Origin: an uncultured Duncaniella sp.
GTDB lineage: Bacteria; Bacteroidota; Bacteroidia; Bacteroidales; Muribaculaceae
DNA: 64,000 bases
Assembly: GCA_910586665.1 (NCBI GenBank)
Contig: CAJUIX010000003.1
Span: forward strand, 116,435 to 180,434
Direction of reading: 5' to 3'
Part shown: positions 9,524 to 18,713 of the stretch, in pieces
Position numbering within the stretch: position 1 is the stretch's first letter
How the letters are laid out: every line of letters begins with the position of its first letter
Made by a program: the position numbers and the translations under genes
Notes under the pieces: generated by a model
What the model was told of the DNA's origin: nothing
Databases searched by the model: none
What the model saw: only the letters and a program-made list of their open reading frames with translations

Positions 9524-10909
9524 TTAAATCATTTCTGCAATCACATCTTTGATCTTTTGGGCGAGTGCATCGGCCTCTGCCATAGTGGCGGCCTCGCTGT
9601 AGATGCGGATAATCGGCTCGGTGTTTGACTTGCGCAGGTGAACCCACGAATCCTCGAAATCAATCTTCACACCGTCAATATCAGTGATTTGTTCGCCTGC
9701 AAATTTTTCCTTGACAGCGGCGAGAATGGCGTCGACGTCAATCTCGGGAGTAAGTTCCATTTTGTTTTTGGCGATTTCGTAGGCCGGGTAGGTTTTTTTA
9801 AGCTCGCTGACTTTCTTGCCGCTCTTGGCGAGAAGCGTAAGGAAGAGGGCCACGCCTACAAGTGCGTCGCGGCCATAGTGGGCTTCGGGATAAATCACGC
9901 CACCGTTGCCTTCACCACCGATGATGGCGCCTGTCTCCTTCATCTTTGTGGTCACATTGACCTCGCCCACGGCAGCAGCATTGTATTCGCATCCATGCTT
10001 GCGGGTGACATCCCTGAGAGCACGCGAGGAGCTGAGGTTCGACACTGTCGAGCCGGGAGTGTGGGAAAGTACATAGTCTGCTATTGATACAAGAGTGTAT
10101 TCCTCGACGAACATCTCGCCGTTCTCCATGACGATTGCGAGGCGGTCGACGTCGGGGTCAACCACAAAGCCCACGTCAGCACGACCGTCGGCCATAAGTG
10201 AGGATATTTGTGTGAGATTCTGAGGTATAGGCTCTGGAGTGTGGGCGAATTTACCTGTCGACTCGCAGTTAAGCTCTATGATATTCCTGACACCGAGAGC
10301 ACGAAGGAGCTGTGGGATGACTATGCCGCCAACCGAGTTCACGGCATCGACAGCCACGGTGAAGTCAGCCTTGCGGATAGCCTCGACATCGACAAGCTTG
10401 AGAGCAAGCACCTGCTCTATGTGACGGAGATTATATGTGTTATTGCAATACTCGTGTCCGAGACTGTCAACGTCGGCAAATGAATAAGCCTCCTCCTCGG
10501 CTATGCGGAGCACTTCTTTGCCCTGGGCATCGTTGAGGAATTCGCCGTTCTCGTTGAGGAGCTTGAGCGCGTTCCATTGCTTCGGGTTGTGGCTGGCGGT
10601 GAGTATGATGCCGCCACAAGCTTTCTCTGCGACAACCGCTATTTCAGTTGTCGGTGTCGAGGCAAGCCCGATGTTGACCACGTCGAAACCCATAGCGGTG
10701 AGTGTGCCGACAACCATGTCATTGACCATTTTACCGCTGAGGCGGGCGTCGCGTCCGACAACGATAGTGCGGTTTGTCCGGCTTGTGTTGGCAGAGATGA
10801 AAGTCGCATAGGCGGCTGTGAATTTCACTATATCGAGGGGTGACAGACCGTCGCCCGGGACGCCGCCGATAGTGCCGCGTATTCCTGAGATGCTCTTTAT
10901 TAGTGACAT
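9524..10909 (-). CDS. glmM: Phosphoglucosamine mutase
   Basis: The 461-residue alpha-D-phosphohexomutase carries the phospho-serine loop TASHNPKQWNALK (Ser106), the metal-binding DPDVDR loop, a GEGNGGVIYP sugar-binding loop and the C-terminal phosphate-binding SNTEPIIRIY. GlmM converts glucosamine-6-phosphate to glucosamine-1-phosphate for UDP-GlcNAc, hence peptidoglycan and LPS. The family also contains phosphomannomutases; the GlmM reading rests on sequence style and length. It is the last gene of the nrnA-DUF4827-glmM operon, starting 9 bases after the preceding stop codon. Confidence 0.88.
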   Translation of the reverse strand: MSLIKSISGIRGTIGGVPGDGLSPLDIVKFTAAYATFISANTSRTNRTIVVGRDARLSGKMVNDMVVGTLTAMGFDVVNIGLASTPTTEIAVVAEKACGGIILTASHNPKQWNALKLLNENGEFLNDAQGKEVLRIAEEEAYSFADVDSLGHEYCNNTYNLRHIEQVLALKLVDVEAIRKADFTVAVDAVNSVGGIVIPQLLRALGVRNIIELNCESTGKFAHTPEPIPQNLTQISSLMADGRADVGFVVDPDVDRLAIVMENGEMFVEEYTLVSIADYVLSHTPGSTVSNLSSSRALRDVTRKHGCEYNAAAVGEVNVTTKMKETGAIIGGEGNGGVIYPEAHYGRDALVGVALFLTLLAKSGKKVSELKKTYPAYEIAKNKMELTPEIDVDAILAAVKEKFAGEQITDIDGVKIDFEDSWVHLRKSNTEPIIRIYSEAATMAEADALAQKIKDVIAEMI

Positions 10910-10918
10910 ATCTATATA

Positions 10919-11491
10919 TTAAATCATTGATTTATAATATGTAATTTCGTAGAGGTAGGGAATCACATACGATGAGTCGCTTTCCGGGCCGGCCTGTGAC
11001 TTTATGACGAGCTTCACTTTTGCATTGTAGCCGAGGAAGCGCATCGGGAGCTGTATGCCGGTGCCGTATATGCTTGATTCCTGTACGGAATAATTTTCAA
11101 AGAGGAAGAATGTCGTCTGCGAGTTCATGTCCTCGGCATTGCCTGTCCCGAGGAGGGTGTTGTCGCCGCCGACAACATAATGGAACATATTGTAGCGGGT
11201 GAAGCGGAAGTAGACTCTGTCCTCTTTTGCAGGCTTCTCGTTTGTTCCGAGTGACAGCACCTGCATATAGACGTTGGCGTCATCATCAATACAGTAGAAG
11301 GGGGCATTTTCACCTACTTCGAATATGGAATCTTCAGGGATATGGTCGACTACGCGATATTGGACAAGAAATTTGTTGACTGCCTTGTTTTCATCAGCAA
11401 GAAGTTCGGCATAGCTCTTTGAATCTTCGCACGAACTCAGAGAAAGGGCGAGCGCTATCAGCGCGAGTATTGGTGAAAGTAGTTTTTTCAT
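10919..11491 (-). CDS. DUF4827-type lipoprotein
   Basis: The 190-residue protein has a lipoprotein signal peptide with a lipobox ending SLSSC (Cys21), then Glu-rich linker residues and a beta-rich domain. The sequence and gene place match the Bacteroidales DUF4827 family, which I recall as having a distant FKBP-like fold, but the function is unknown. Its ATG overlaps the nrnA stop codon by one base (TAATG), so the two are translationally coupled; glmM follows 9 bases later. It should sit on the periplasmic side anchored to a membrane. Confidence 0.75.
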   Translation of the reverse strand: MKKLLSPILALIALALSLSSCEDSKSYAELLADENKAVNKFLVQYRVVDHIPEDSIFEVGENAPFYCIDDDANVYMQVLSLGTNEKPAKEDRVYFRFTRYNMFHYVVGGDNTLLGTGNAEDMNSQTTFFLFENYSVQESSIYGTGIQLPMRFLGYNAKVKLVIKSQAGPESDSSYVIPYLYEITYYKSMI

Positions 11492-12537
11492 TATAGATAT
11501 TTATCGTAATTTGGGATAATTTCAAGTATTTTTTCAATTGCAAGGCTTAGTGAGCCGTTGAATTCTCCACCTGCTGCATTTGTATGGCCGCCGCCTCCGA
11601 AATTTTCCTCACAGATGCGACTGACTGAAAAATCTCCCTTGCTTCTCATGGAGATTTTCACATAATTCTTATTGTCCTCACGGAGGAATATCGAGTAAGC
11701 GACTTCTGGAATGGAGAGTGGGATGTTGACAAGTCCCTCCGTATCACCCTTGTTGTAGTCAAATTCCTTAAGCTCCTCTTCGCTCAGGGCTATTAATGCA
11801 GCATGGTGCTGCGGCAAAATCTGCATGCGGTACTGGGCATATCCCATAATCCTTACGCGCGATTCGGATGAGGTGTTCATCACAAGCTTGTAGAGATTGT
11901 CCTTGTCAATACCCCTACGCATCAGGTCATGGATGATGAGGTAGAGATCGGGGTCATTTGAATTATAGGAGAAGTTGCCTGTATCGGTCATCATGCCCGT
12001 ATAGATGCAGGCCGCGGATGCACGGTTGAGCTTGCGTGCCCATCCGGCCTGCCAGAGCAGGATGTAGAGCAGGGCGGAGGTAGAGGATACTTCTGGGTGC
12101 GATATTACGACTTCCGCGTCAAGGCGTGGGTCGAGGTGATGGTCAATGACTATTTTTGCTGCCTTCGAATTCATAAGGGCAGGAGTCAGGCGGTCAACTC
12201 TCTCAGGGTCGTTGAAATCCATACAGAATATCAGGTCGGCCTTTGCAAGCAGTTCATGTGCCCTGTCGCCCTGACGCGTGGCGGCTATGATTTCGCGGAC
12301 ACCCGGCAGGAATTGCAGCGAGCGGGGCGCACAGTCGGCTGTGACAACATTGGCCGACTTGCCAAGGGCCTTCAGTACAAGCCATAACGCTATTGAAGAT
12401 CCAAGGGCATCCCCGTCAGGACTGACATGACAGGTTATCACGATTTCACGGGAGGCAAGCACGCACTGCTTGACCCGGTCAACGAGGGCGTGACTGATTA
12501 CGGTGTGAAATCTGTGTGGTTTTTGTAATTCTGCCAT
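11491..12537 (-). CDS. nrnA: DHH/DHHA1 phosphoesterase, NrnA type
   Basis: The 348-residue protein has the DHH metal-site motifs HVSPDGDALGSS (residues 37-48) and IDHHLDP, and a C-terminal DHHA1 domain with GGGGHTNAAGG. NrnA-type enzymes degrade short oligoribonucleotides and 3'-phosphoadenosine 5'-phosphate. A longer frame exists from 12576, but the MAELQK start at 12537 is preferred because the promoter box at 12546-12553 lies inside the longer version. First gene of an operon with a DUF4827 lipoprotein and glmM. Substrate choice (nanoRNA, pAp or c-di-AMP products) is not decided by sequence. Confidence 0.88.
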   Translation of the reverse strand: MAELQKPHRFHTVISHALVDRVKQCVLASREIVITCHVSPDGDALGSSIALWLVLKALGKSANVVTADCAPRSLQFLPGVREIIAATRQGDRAHELLAKADLIFCMDFNDPERVDRLTPALMNSKAAKIVIDHHLDPRLDAEVVISHPEVSSTSALLYILLWQAGWARKLNRASAACIYTGMMTDTGNFSYNSNDPDLYLIIHDLMRRGIDKDNLYKLVMNTSSESRVRIMGYAQYRMQILPQHHAALIALSEEELKEFDYNKGDTEGLVNIPLSIPEVAYSIFLREDNKNYVKISMRSKGDFSVSRICEENFGGGGHTNAAGGEFNGSLSLAIEKILEIIPNYDKYL

Positions 12538-12545
12538 AATGGGTG

Positions 12546-12553
12546 CAAATGTA
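12546..12553 (-). promoter_or_regulatory. nrnA operon promoter, -7 box
   Basis: TACATTTG followed by C on the minus strand. Only 8 bases separate the box from the nrnA ATG at 12537, so the transcript should have a leader of just a few bases. It also lies only 9 bases or so beyond the stop of the upstream histidine kinase gene. Confidence 0.7.
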
Positions 12554-12580
12554 CAAAAAAAACTCAGAGTGTGCAACCGG

Positions 12581-14710
12581 CTATTTCTTCGGGAGAATTA
12601 GGATGAAGCGGGCGCCTTTGGTGTAAGTAGTGTCAAGGCGCACGTCCCCGCCCATTATTCTGGCGAGCATACGGGAGATTGTAAGGCCGAGACCGGCACC
12701 TTGTGTCTCCTTGTCGAGTTTGACAAAGCGGTCAAAAATTGCTTCCTGCTTGTCGGCCTTGATGCCGATGCCGGTATCGGTGACACTGAAGATAACCTTG
12801 CCGCTGTTTTCATCGACAGTGTAGCCGAGAGTGATACTGCCGCGGTTGGTGAATTTGGCAGCGTTGGTGAGCAGGTTGAGCAATATCTGGTGGACGCGCT
12901 GCGGGTCAGTGAACAGGCTTATGGCAGGTGAGGCTGTGTCGAATTGTAGTGACACGTTGGGTGCTATACGGTGGCGCACACCGTCGAGTACCATCGTGCA
13001 CAGTGTCCGCAAGTCTGTAGATTTGTTGTGGACGGGCACTGTGTCACTGTCAATTTCCGAGATATGCAGCACATCATTAATTATGGTGGTCAGAAGCTCG
13101 CTGTTAAGCTCGACGAGTGATGAGAAGCGCTCGAGATACTTTCGGTTAGAGGCGTCGGAGCAGTCGACGATGAGTTTGCAGTATTCATTGATGGCCTTTA
13201 GCGGGGCGTTGACCTCGTAGCTCATGTTCTTGATGAAGTCAGTCTTCATATTGTTGGCTTTTTGGGCCATGTCGCGTGCCTTGAGCAGGTCGCGCCGTGA
13301 TTCTTCAAGATTCTGGCTCTCTTCTCTCAGTGATTGGTTTGACCCGTCAAGGGTCTTCAGCAGTGTGCGGTTGCGCCGGTTTAACCTCAACAATATAACG
13401 ACTGAGACCAGCAGCACGACGGTGGCAATAATTGCCACGATTACTATCCAGCGCAAGGCCCTTGCCTCGGATTGCTGTTTTTCGATTTGTAGGCGGTTGT
13501 AATTGTTGGTCATGTCAGAGGTGAATGAAATCACCTGCAGCTCACGGTATTTTTCGTCGAGGCGCTCTGCTATATACTTTTCAAGCAGCTTGTTGTATTG
13601 GCGTGAAGCCTCGAGCAAGGTTTCTTTGTCACCGAGGGCTTCCGCGCACTCAATCTCGTATCTCAGAAGTCTTCGGAGATGAGGCTTATTGTGCGGTTGG
13701 TTGATGCAACCTTTGATATATTCAAGTGCCTTGTCATAGTTCTTATATGCAAGATTGTAATAAATCTGCGGGCCTGGGTAGGCATTGTTGGTCTCGGATG
13801 AAGTGAAGTCCCGCTTGACCATTTCCATTGCGAGTTTATAATATTTCTCCACCTCGTGAGGTGCGAGTAGGGGGAAGTTTGACAAAAACCGGGTATATAT
13901 TACATATCGGTTTGCATCAAAGTTCCTGTAGGGGCGGTTTGTTTCCTTATAATGCTTTTCGAGCTGCTCGATACCTTCCAGGGTTTTCTTGTCAGCCTTC
14001 ATTGACTTCTCATACTTACCGTTCTCGCTATATAGCAAGGCAGCATGCACTGTGTAGGAATTGCGCAGTGATATGGCTGAAGGAGGCAGCTGGTCAATAA
14101 GTTCTCCGAGTTCGTCAAGTTTGGATGAAAGAAGGTCGCTCGCGCCAAGTTGTGAAAGCAATACGCAGATTGCGTGCTGGAGCACGATTCGGTCATAAAG
14201 ATTGGCGGGCGGGTTTAGAGCCGTGGTCTGCATGAAGTCGAGCAGTAGGTCTTTGCGCTGCTTGTCGTCGGTGTGACGTGCCTGGTATATATTGCGCGCG
14301 AGGCGTATGAAGGTTCGGGTCTCGTTTAGTTCCTCCTTGTTGATAGACTGTACCCCGTCATTCCCCAGTTTAGAGTATCTGAGAGTGCGGTTGTAAAGCT
14401 CGACCAGCATTGAATCGTTTCGGGCATAGCGGTTTGCAAGATTTCGCAGAACTTCGAGGGCCGCACTCGTGTTGCCGGCCCGGTTGGCCACGTCAAACAT
14501 TTCAACCCCGACTATAGTGCCTGAGTCGCGGGGCATGATGTCAAAAAGATTGCCCATTATGACGAGTGAGTCTGCCGGATTGTCCGTTTTTTCAAGGCAG
14601 CGGAACAGTGAGTCGGAGAGTGCCTTTGAGTCGAAACGAGAGGCTCCCATGACAGTAAAGTACTGTAGCATGGCCAAGACCGCAATTATGGCATATCTGT
14701 GTAATTTCAT
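12581..14710 (-). CDS. Membrane histidine-kinase-like protein with Tyr in place of the phospho-acceptor His
   Basis: The 709-residue protein has a signal peptide, a helical TPR-like periplasmic region to about residue 410, one membrane segment (about 419-442), a coiled linker, a HisKA-like dimerisation helix and a complete HATPase_c domain (N box with LLNLLTNAAKFT, G boxes DTGIGI and GAGLGL). The H box reads NMSYEVNAPL: Tyr498 (codon at 13217-13219) stands where kinases have the phosphorylated His. ATP binding looks intact, so the protein is either a pseudokinase, a phosphatase-type regulator, or acts in a heterodimer. No response regulator is nearby. It lies 58 bases after a HAD phosphatase gene and may share the tamL transcript. 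Confidence 0.85.
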   Translation of the reverse strand: MKLHRYAIIAVLAMLQYFTVMGASRFDSKALSDSLFRCLEKTDNPADSLVIMGNLFDIMPRDSGTIVGVEMFDVANRAGNTSAALEVLRNLANRYARNDSMLVELYNRTLRYSKLGNDGVQSINKEELNETRTFIRLARNIYQARHTDDKQRKDLLLDFMQTTALNPPANLYDRIVLQHAICVLLSQLGASDLLSSKLDELGELIDQLPPSAISLRNSYTVHAALLYSENGKYEKSMKADKKTLEGIEQLEKHYKETNRPYRNFDANRYVIYTRFLSNFPLLAPHEVEKYYKLAMEMVKRDFTSSETNNAYPGPQIYYNLAYKNYDKALEYIKGCINQPHNKPHLRRLLRYEIECAEALGDKETLLEASRQYNKLLEKYIAERLDEKYRELQVISFTSDMTNNYNRLQIEKQQSEARALRWIVIVAIIATVVLLVSVVILLRLNRRNRTLLKTLDGSNQSLREESQNLEESRRDLLKARDMAQKANNMKTDFIKNMSYEVNAPLKAINEYCKLIVDCSDASNRKYLERFSSLVELNSELLTTIINDVLHISEIDSDTVPVHNKSTDLRTLCTMVLDGVRHRIAPNVSLQFDTASPAISLFTDPQRVHQILLNLLTNAAKFTNRGSITLGYTVDENSGKVIFSVTDTGIGIKADKQEAIFDRFVKLDKETQGAGLGLTISRMLARIMGGDVRLDTTYTKGARFILILPKK

Positions 14711-14768
14711 GTTTGTATAGATTTGCTATTGTTTGGCTTGTAATGTGATGATTATATTTCGGTATTTT

Positions 14769-15443
14769 TTATACGTCGAGTTCCAGCCCCGGGCGCTTGA
14801 CAATTCTGATTATGTCATCAGGGCTTTCGGCTATGTTGTCGGCATGCTTGTCGCGGAGCTCCTTCAGGGGGCGGAATCCCCATGTCACGCCGCATGAATC
14901 CACGCATGCGCGTCGGGCTGTCTCCATGTCTACGCCGGAGTCGCCGACATAGAGAACTTTGGATTTGCGGGTTGGGCATTTGGCAAGAATCTCAAACACG
15001 ATTGAGGGGTCGGGCTTTGTCGGGACACCTTCCTTCTGGCCTTCGATGACCTGCCAGTTAATATCGGGGAAATAATGATTGATAAGGGAGGTTACGGCGG
15101 CCTGGTATTTGTTGGAGGCGACAGCCACCTTGACCCCGAGAGAGCCGAGTTCGCGGAGCATCTCATGGATGCCCGGGTAGGGTTTGGTGAAGTCGGTTTT
15201 GTGCTCGTTGTAATAGGTCTTGAAACATTCCCTGACGCGCTCTACGGTCTCGCTGTCACGCTCGTCCTCGGGAAGGGCGCGCTCGATAAGCTTTGTCACA
15301 CCGTTGCCGACCATCTTGGGGTAGGAATGTATGTTGTGCTCGGGGAAGCCACACTCCTTGAGGGCATGGTTTGTCGCTGTACCGAGATCGTCAATGGTGT
15401 TGAGCAGGGTGCCGTCGAGGTCAAATATTACTAATTGTTTCAT
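14769..15443 (-). CDS. HAD phosphatase, phosphoglycolate phosphatase-like
   Basis: The 224-residue HAD-superfamily protein has motif I DLDGTLLNT (Asp8, Asp10), a helical cap, motif II VASNK, the conserved Lys in TKPDPSIVFE, and motif IV GDSGVDMETA. This pattern and size fit the Gph group, which clears 2-phosphoglycolate formed by DNA repair, but many relatives act on other small phosphate esters. It sits 41 bases after tamL in the same direction and is probably co-transcribed. Confidence 0.85.
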   Translation of the reverse strand: MKQLVIFDLDGTLLNTIDDLGTATNHALKECGFPEHNIHSYPKMVGNGVTKLIERALPEDERDSETVERVRECFKTYYNEHKTDFTKPYPGIHEMLRELGSLGVKVAVASNKYQAAVTSLINHYFPDINWQVIEGQKEGVPTKPDPSIVFEILAKCPTRKSKVLYVGDSGVDMETARRACVDSCGVTWGFRPLKELRDKHADNIAESPDDIIRIVKRPGLELDV

Positions 15444-15484
15444 TTGTCAGTCAGATATTTAAATGAGGAGTTAAGGGTTCGGGA

Positions 15485-17830
15485 TTAGAAGGGATAGCCG
15501 ACGGCGAAATGGAATGTCGCGTCGCGATGCCAGTCGGGATGCATGATAGGCCAGCGTTCCTGGCCCATCGCCGGGTTATGGGCTTTCAATCCGAGGTCAA
15601 GGCGCAGTAGGAAGTAGCTGAAATCGAAGCGCAGTCCGAGGCCGTAGGCGAGGGCTATCTCTTTCCAGAAGGAGTTGAAGTGGAACATGCCTCCGGGCTG
15701 GTTCTCGTAGTTGTGGATTGTCCAAATGTTTCCGGCGTCGACAAAGGCACCACCCTCGAGCACCCAGAAGAGTTTGGCTCTGTATTCAAGACTAAGGTCG
15801 AGGCGGATGTCGCCGCACTGGTTGATGAAGTCGGTCACAGAGTTGCGGGAGTCGTAGCGTCCGGGGCCAAGTGTCCTCACGCCCCAGCCACGGACACCGT
15901 TGGCGCCACCAGCATAAAAGCGTTTCTCAAAGGGGAGCACGGTTGAATTGCCGTAGGGGATGCCGATGCCGCCCCCGACATGGAAGGCCAGTGAGTGACG
16001 GTCGTTTATGTTGCGAGTGATAGAATAGTCAATCTCACTCTTGACATACTGGGAATAGTTTATGCCGAAGAGTTGGTAGGCGCCGTTGTGTCTGCGTGCG
16101 TTTGAGAGGGATGATATTGCGTAGAGGAGATTTCCGGCGGTCTCGATTGAAGCGCGTATGGTGTAGACTGTCGGCTGTAGACTGTAGTTGCGCATCAATG
16201 ATGAGGGTATGCGCTTGTTGGTATTATAATAGCGATAGCCCATGCTCATGATGAAATGGTCTTCGTAGCTATATCTGAGTAGGGGGTTGTCGGGTGCTAT
16301 CTGGTCAAGAAAGTCGTTGGTACTTTCAGGCATATACACATAGTTTATGTCGATGAGGTCGAAATAGTGGCGGCGTGTGTTGCTTCGGTTGACCCATTTG
16401 TATTTCCATGCAGCACCTGCTATGATTCGCGTGTATTCGGGTCGCTCCTGATAGTTGAAGGAGAGGGCGAACTCAGTGCTGACGTTCAGACGCTCGCGCA
16501 GGCGCTGGGAGGCGAAGGGAAATTCAAATTTTGGGAATGTAATGCCGACCTCGCCCGCATACTCGGTGTAGCGGTCATTGATAAGGCCATTGAATGAACC
16601 TGAAAGACTCTCATAGTTCATTCTGAGGCGTGCTGTGAGGAGCTGTGAGCCTCTGGCGAGATTGCGGTGCTGGTATGTGGCACCAAGGCCGAATCCGAGA
16701 TCGCCTTCGGAGTTAGTGCCTTCGACATCAAAGGTTATGGATTGCTTCTTGTTTCGGGATAGGAGGATATAGGCATTGAGCCAACGCTTCCCGTCAATGT
16801 CGGCTACCGGGACAAGCTCTATGTTTATAGATTTGAGTATCCCCAGCCGGGCGAGTGATTCGTATGTCCTGTCGACATCCGAAGCCTTGTAAAGTGCTCC
16901 TGGTGTAAGATGACACTTCTGCCGTAGCGCTCCGGGATTGATGTAGCGGTCACTTCCATATATGATTTCCACATCCTTGTATGCAACGGTGTCAGAGACG
17001 GTGTTCGGGGCCGGATTGCCGGGTGTGGAACCGTTGGTGATGAAATACACCTTATTTATATAATATTTATTGTGTCGGGCGAGGGTGTCGGTTATCAGTT
17101 TTTCCCCCTGTAGGGCACGGGGAGGGCGCACTGTCAATGTCAGGTCAACATTTTTGTCATACTCCGACGTGTCGGCATAGAAGGTGATGTATTCTTTGTT
17201 GAAAGAGTAGTAGCCGTGATTGCGCAGTCTCTGTGTAATCAAAGCTCGCTCGCTGTCAAGCATGTCGCGGTCAAATCTGTCTCCAGGCTTGAGAGTGAAT
17301 TGTAGCGAATCTTCAAGTATGATGTCTCTAATGGCTGAATCCGGGATTTCGAAGGCGATTGATGATATGCGGCGTGGCTCCCCGGTGATTACACGATAGT
17401 TCACGTCTATTTTTTTCTCCTTGGGCTTTAGAATAGTGTCGGCCTCTACGATTGCTTCGAGGTAACCACGGTTGACGAGGGCGAGCCGGAGCTGTCGGAC
17501 CGACGCGTCGGTCAGCGACTGGGAGTAGATGACTGGTGCCTGGCCCATGCGGCGCACCCACCTGTTGTACCATTTGGAGGTGTCGCTGCCTGAAAGATTG
17601 TATGTACCTAACTGGAGCTTCCAAAATCCGAGTACTTCATGGTTCGGGGCCTGTTTTAGATAATTGACGAGGTCTTTGCTGCTGACCTCGTTGTCTCCCT
17701 CAATCTCTATGCTTACATCCTCAAGAAGATACTTCCCATTGGGAACATGACGAGTGGCGCTACATCCCGCCAGGAGCAGGACTGCGCACACAAATATGAA
17801 GTATTGTATACTATGAAGAGATTTCTGCAT
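15485..17830 (-). CDS. tamL: TamL-type outer-membrane assembly lipoprotein (BamA/TamA family)
   Basis: The 781-residue protein begins with a lipoprotein signal peptide (LLLAGC, Cys23), then POTRA-like repeats (about residues 35-390) and a 16-stranded Omp85-type barrel ending in the aromatic FHFAVGYPF. Omp85 proteins with a lipobox are the Bacteroidetes TamL group, thought to work with TamB in moving material to or across the outer membrane. No tamB gene is in this window. The start at 17830 lies 11 bases after a TAACTTTG box. A phosphatase and a kinase-like gene follow closely. Confidence 0.85.
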   Translation of the reverse strand: MQKSLHSIQYFIFVCAVLLLAGCSATRHVPNGKYLLEDVSIEIEGDNEVSSKDLVNYLKQAPNHEVLGFWKLQLGTYNLSGSDTSKWYNRWVRRMGQAPVIYSQSLTDASVRQLRLALVNRGYLEAIVEADTILKPKEKKIDVNYRVITGEPRRISSIAFEIPDSAIRDIILEDSLQFTLKPGDRFDRDMLDSERALITQRLRNHGYYSFNKEYITFYADTSEYDKNVDLTLTVRPPRALQGEKLITDTLARHNKYYINKVYFITNGSTPGNPAPNTVSDTVAYKDVEIIYGSDRYINPGALRQKCHLTPGALYKASDVDRTYESLARLGILKSINIELVPVADIDGKRWLNAYILLSRNKKQSITFDVEGTNSEGDLGFGLGATYQHRNLARGSQLLTARLRMNYESLSGSFNGLINDRYTEYAGEVGITFPKFEFPFASQRLRERLNVSTEFALSFNYQERPEYTRIIAGAAWKYKWVNRSNTRRHYFDLIDINYVYMPESTNDFLDQIAPDNPLLRYSYEDHFIMSMGYRYYNTNKRIPSSLMRNYSLQPTVYTIRASIETAGNLLYAISSLSNARRHNGAYQLFGINYSQYVKSEIDYSITRNINDRHSLAFHVGGGIGIPYGNSTVLPFEKRFYAGGANGVRGWGVRTLGPGRYDSRNSVTDFINQCGDIRLDLSLEYRAKLFWVLEGGAFVDAGNIWTIHNYENQPGGMFHFNSFWKEIALAYGLGLRFDFSYFLLRLDLGLKAHNPAMGQERWPIMHPDWHRDATFHFAVGYPF

Positions 17831-17841
17831 AATAATTTATG

Positions 17842-17849
17842 CAAAGTTA
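17842..17849 (-). promoter_or_regulatory. tamL promoter, -7 box
   Basis: TAACTTTG followed by C on the minus strand, 11 bases before the tamL start codon; the predicted leader is very short. Confidence 0.75.
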
Positions 17850-17938
17850 CATTACACGTCGGAAATAACCAAGTATAAGCTTCTTAAATGAAGCAAAAGT
17901 GCATGATGTGTTAAACAATGTGAACAAAACTCATTGAT

Positions 17939-18484
17939 TCAGTCTGATTTATTTCCGATACCATACTCTGCCGCAGGCTCGGCGGCCATGCTGGTCATAC
18001 ATGGCGTTTCTTCAAGCAGTTCATAGGTCTCTTTGAAATCTTCAGGTATATACAGTGGCGCAGAGATGCTTGTGAAGTTTGAAAGATAGCGTAGCACCTT
18101 CGATATGCAGACTCCTGGGTGCTTCTTGATGTCGGTCTCCCAAAATCTGAACACCTTCCATCCTTTCTGCTCGAGATATGTATTTACAGCCTTGTCATGC
18201 CGGATGTTGCGCTCGATTTTCTTAATCCAAAAGTCACGGTTGCTCTTCAGCCTCTCCTTCCGTTCATCCCAATTGCGTCCATGCCAGAATTCACCGTCCA
18301 CGAATATGGCGAGTTTGTATTTCTTAATACAGAAATCAGGTGTGCCGGCCACACCCTTGGGCTGCTTGCGATAGCGGATGCCGCAACTCCATAGCAATTT
18401 TCCCAAGGCTAATTCAGGCTTGGTGCCACGGCTTTTGTTTGCTTTCATACAACGGCGTCGTTGTTCGGGAGTCAGGACATCCAT
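17939..18484 (-). CDS. vsr: Very-short-patch repair endonuclease (Vsr)
   Basis: The 181-residue protein has the Vsr core: MDVLTPEQRRRCMKANKSRGTKPE at the N-terminus, GTPDFCIKKYKLAIFVDGEFWHG with the catalytic Asp and zinc-region residues, and KVFRFWETDI. Vsr nicks DNA at T:G mismatches made by deamination of 5-methylcytosine. Such genes normally sit beside a cytosine-5 methyltransferase; none is in this window. The last 40 residues or so are an extension beyond the usual core. No clear promoter box was seen upstream. Confidence 0.88.
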   Translation of the reverse strand: MDVLTPEQRRRCMKANKSRGTKPELALGKLLWSCGIRYRKQPKGVAGTPDFCIKKYKLAIFVDGEFWHGRNWDERKERLKSNRDFWIKKIERNIRHDKAVNTYLEQKGWKVFRFWETDIKKHPGVCISKVLRYLSNFTSISAPLYIPEDFKETYELLEETPCMTSMAAEPAAEYGIGNKSD

Positions 18485-18598
18485 GTAGATTTAACGCTTT
18501 ACATTCATGATTATGCTATGAGTGAGCGGATATTTTTGAAAAAAATAAAAAAGATTGGCTAATTCTGTTGATGATTTGGATTATTGGCGAGGGTTTGG

Positions 18599-18606
18599 TA
18601 ATTTTG
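18599..18606 (+). promoter_or_regulatory. Promoter of the coiled-coil/mgtC genes, -7 box
   Basis: TAATTTTG followed by C matches the consensus. It leaves a leader of about 100 bases before the ATG at 18714, in which I see no hairpin of note. Confidence 0.65.
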
Positions 18607-18713
18607 CAACTTAACTGCGGCGAGCCTCATTCTGTTCCCGAATGGTAGACAGGCCGAGTCGTTAATTCGAATTTATAAACATTCACAATATCAAGGTTAT
18701 ATAGGACTGAATT

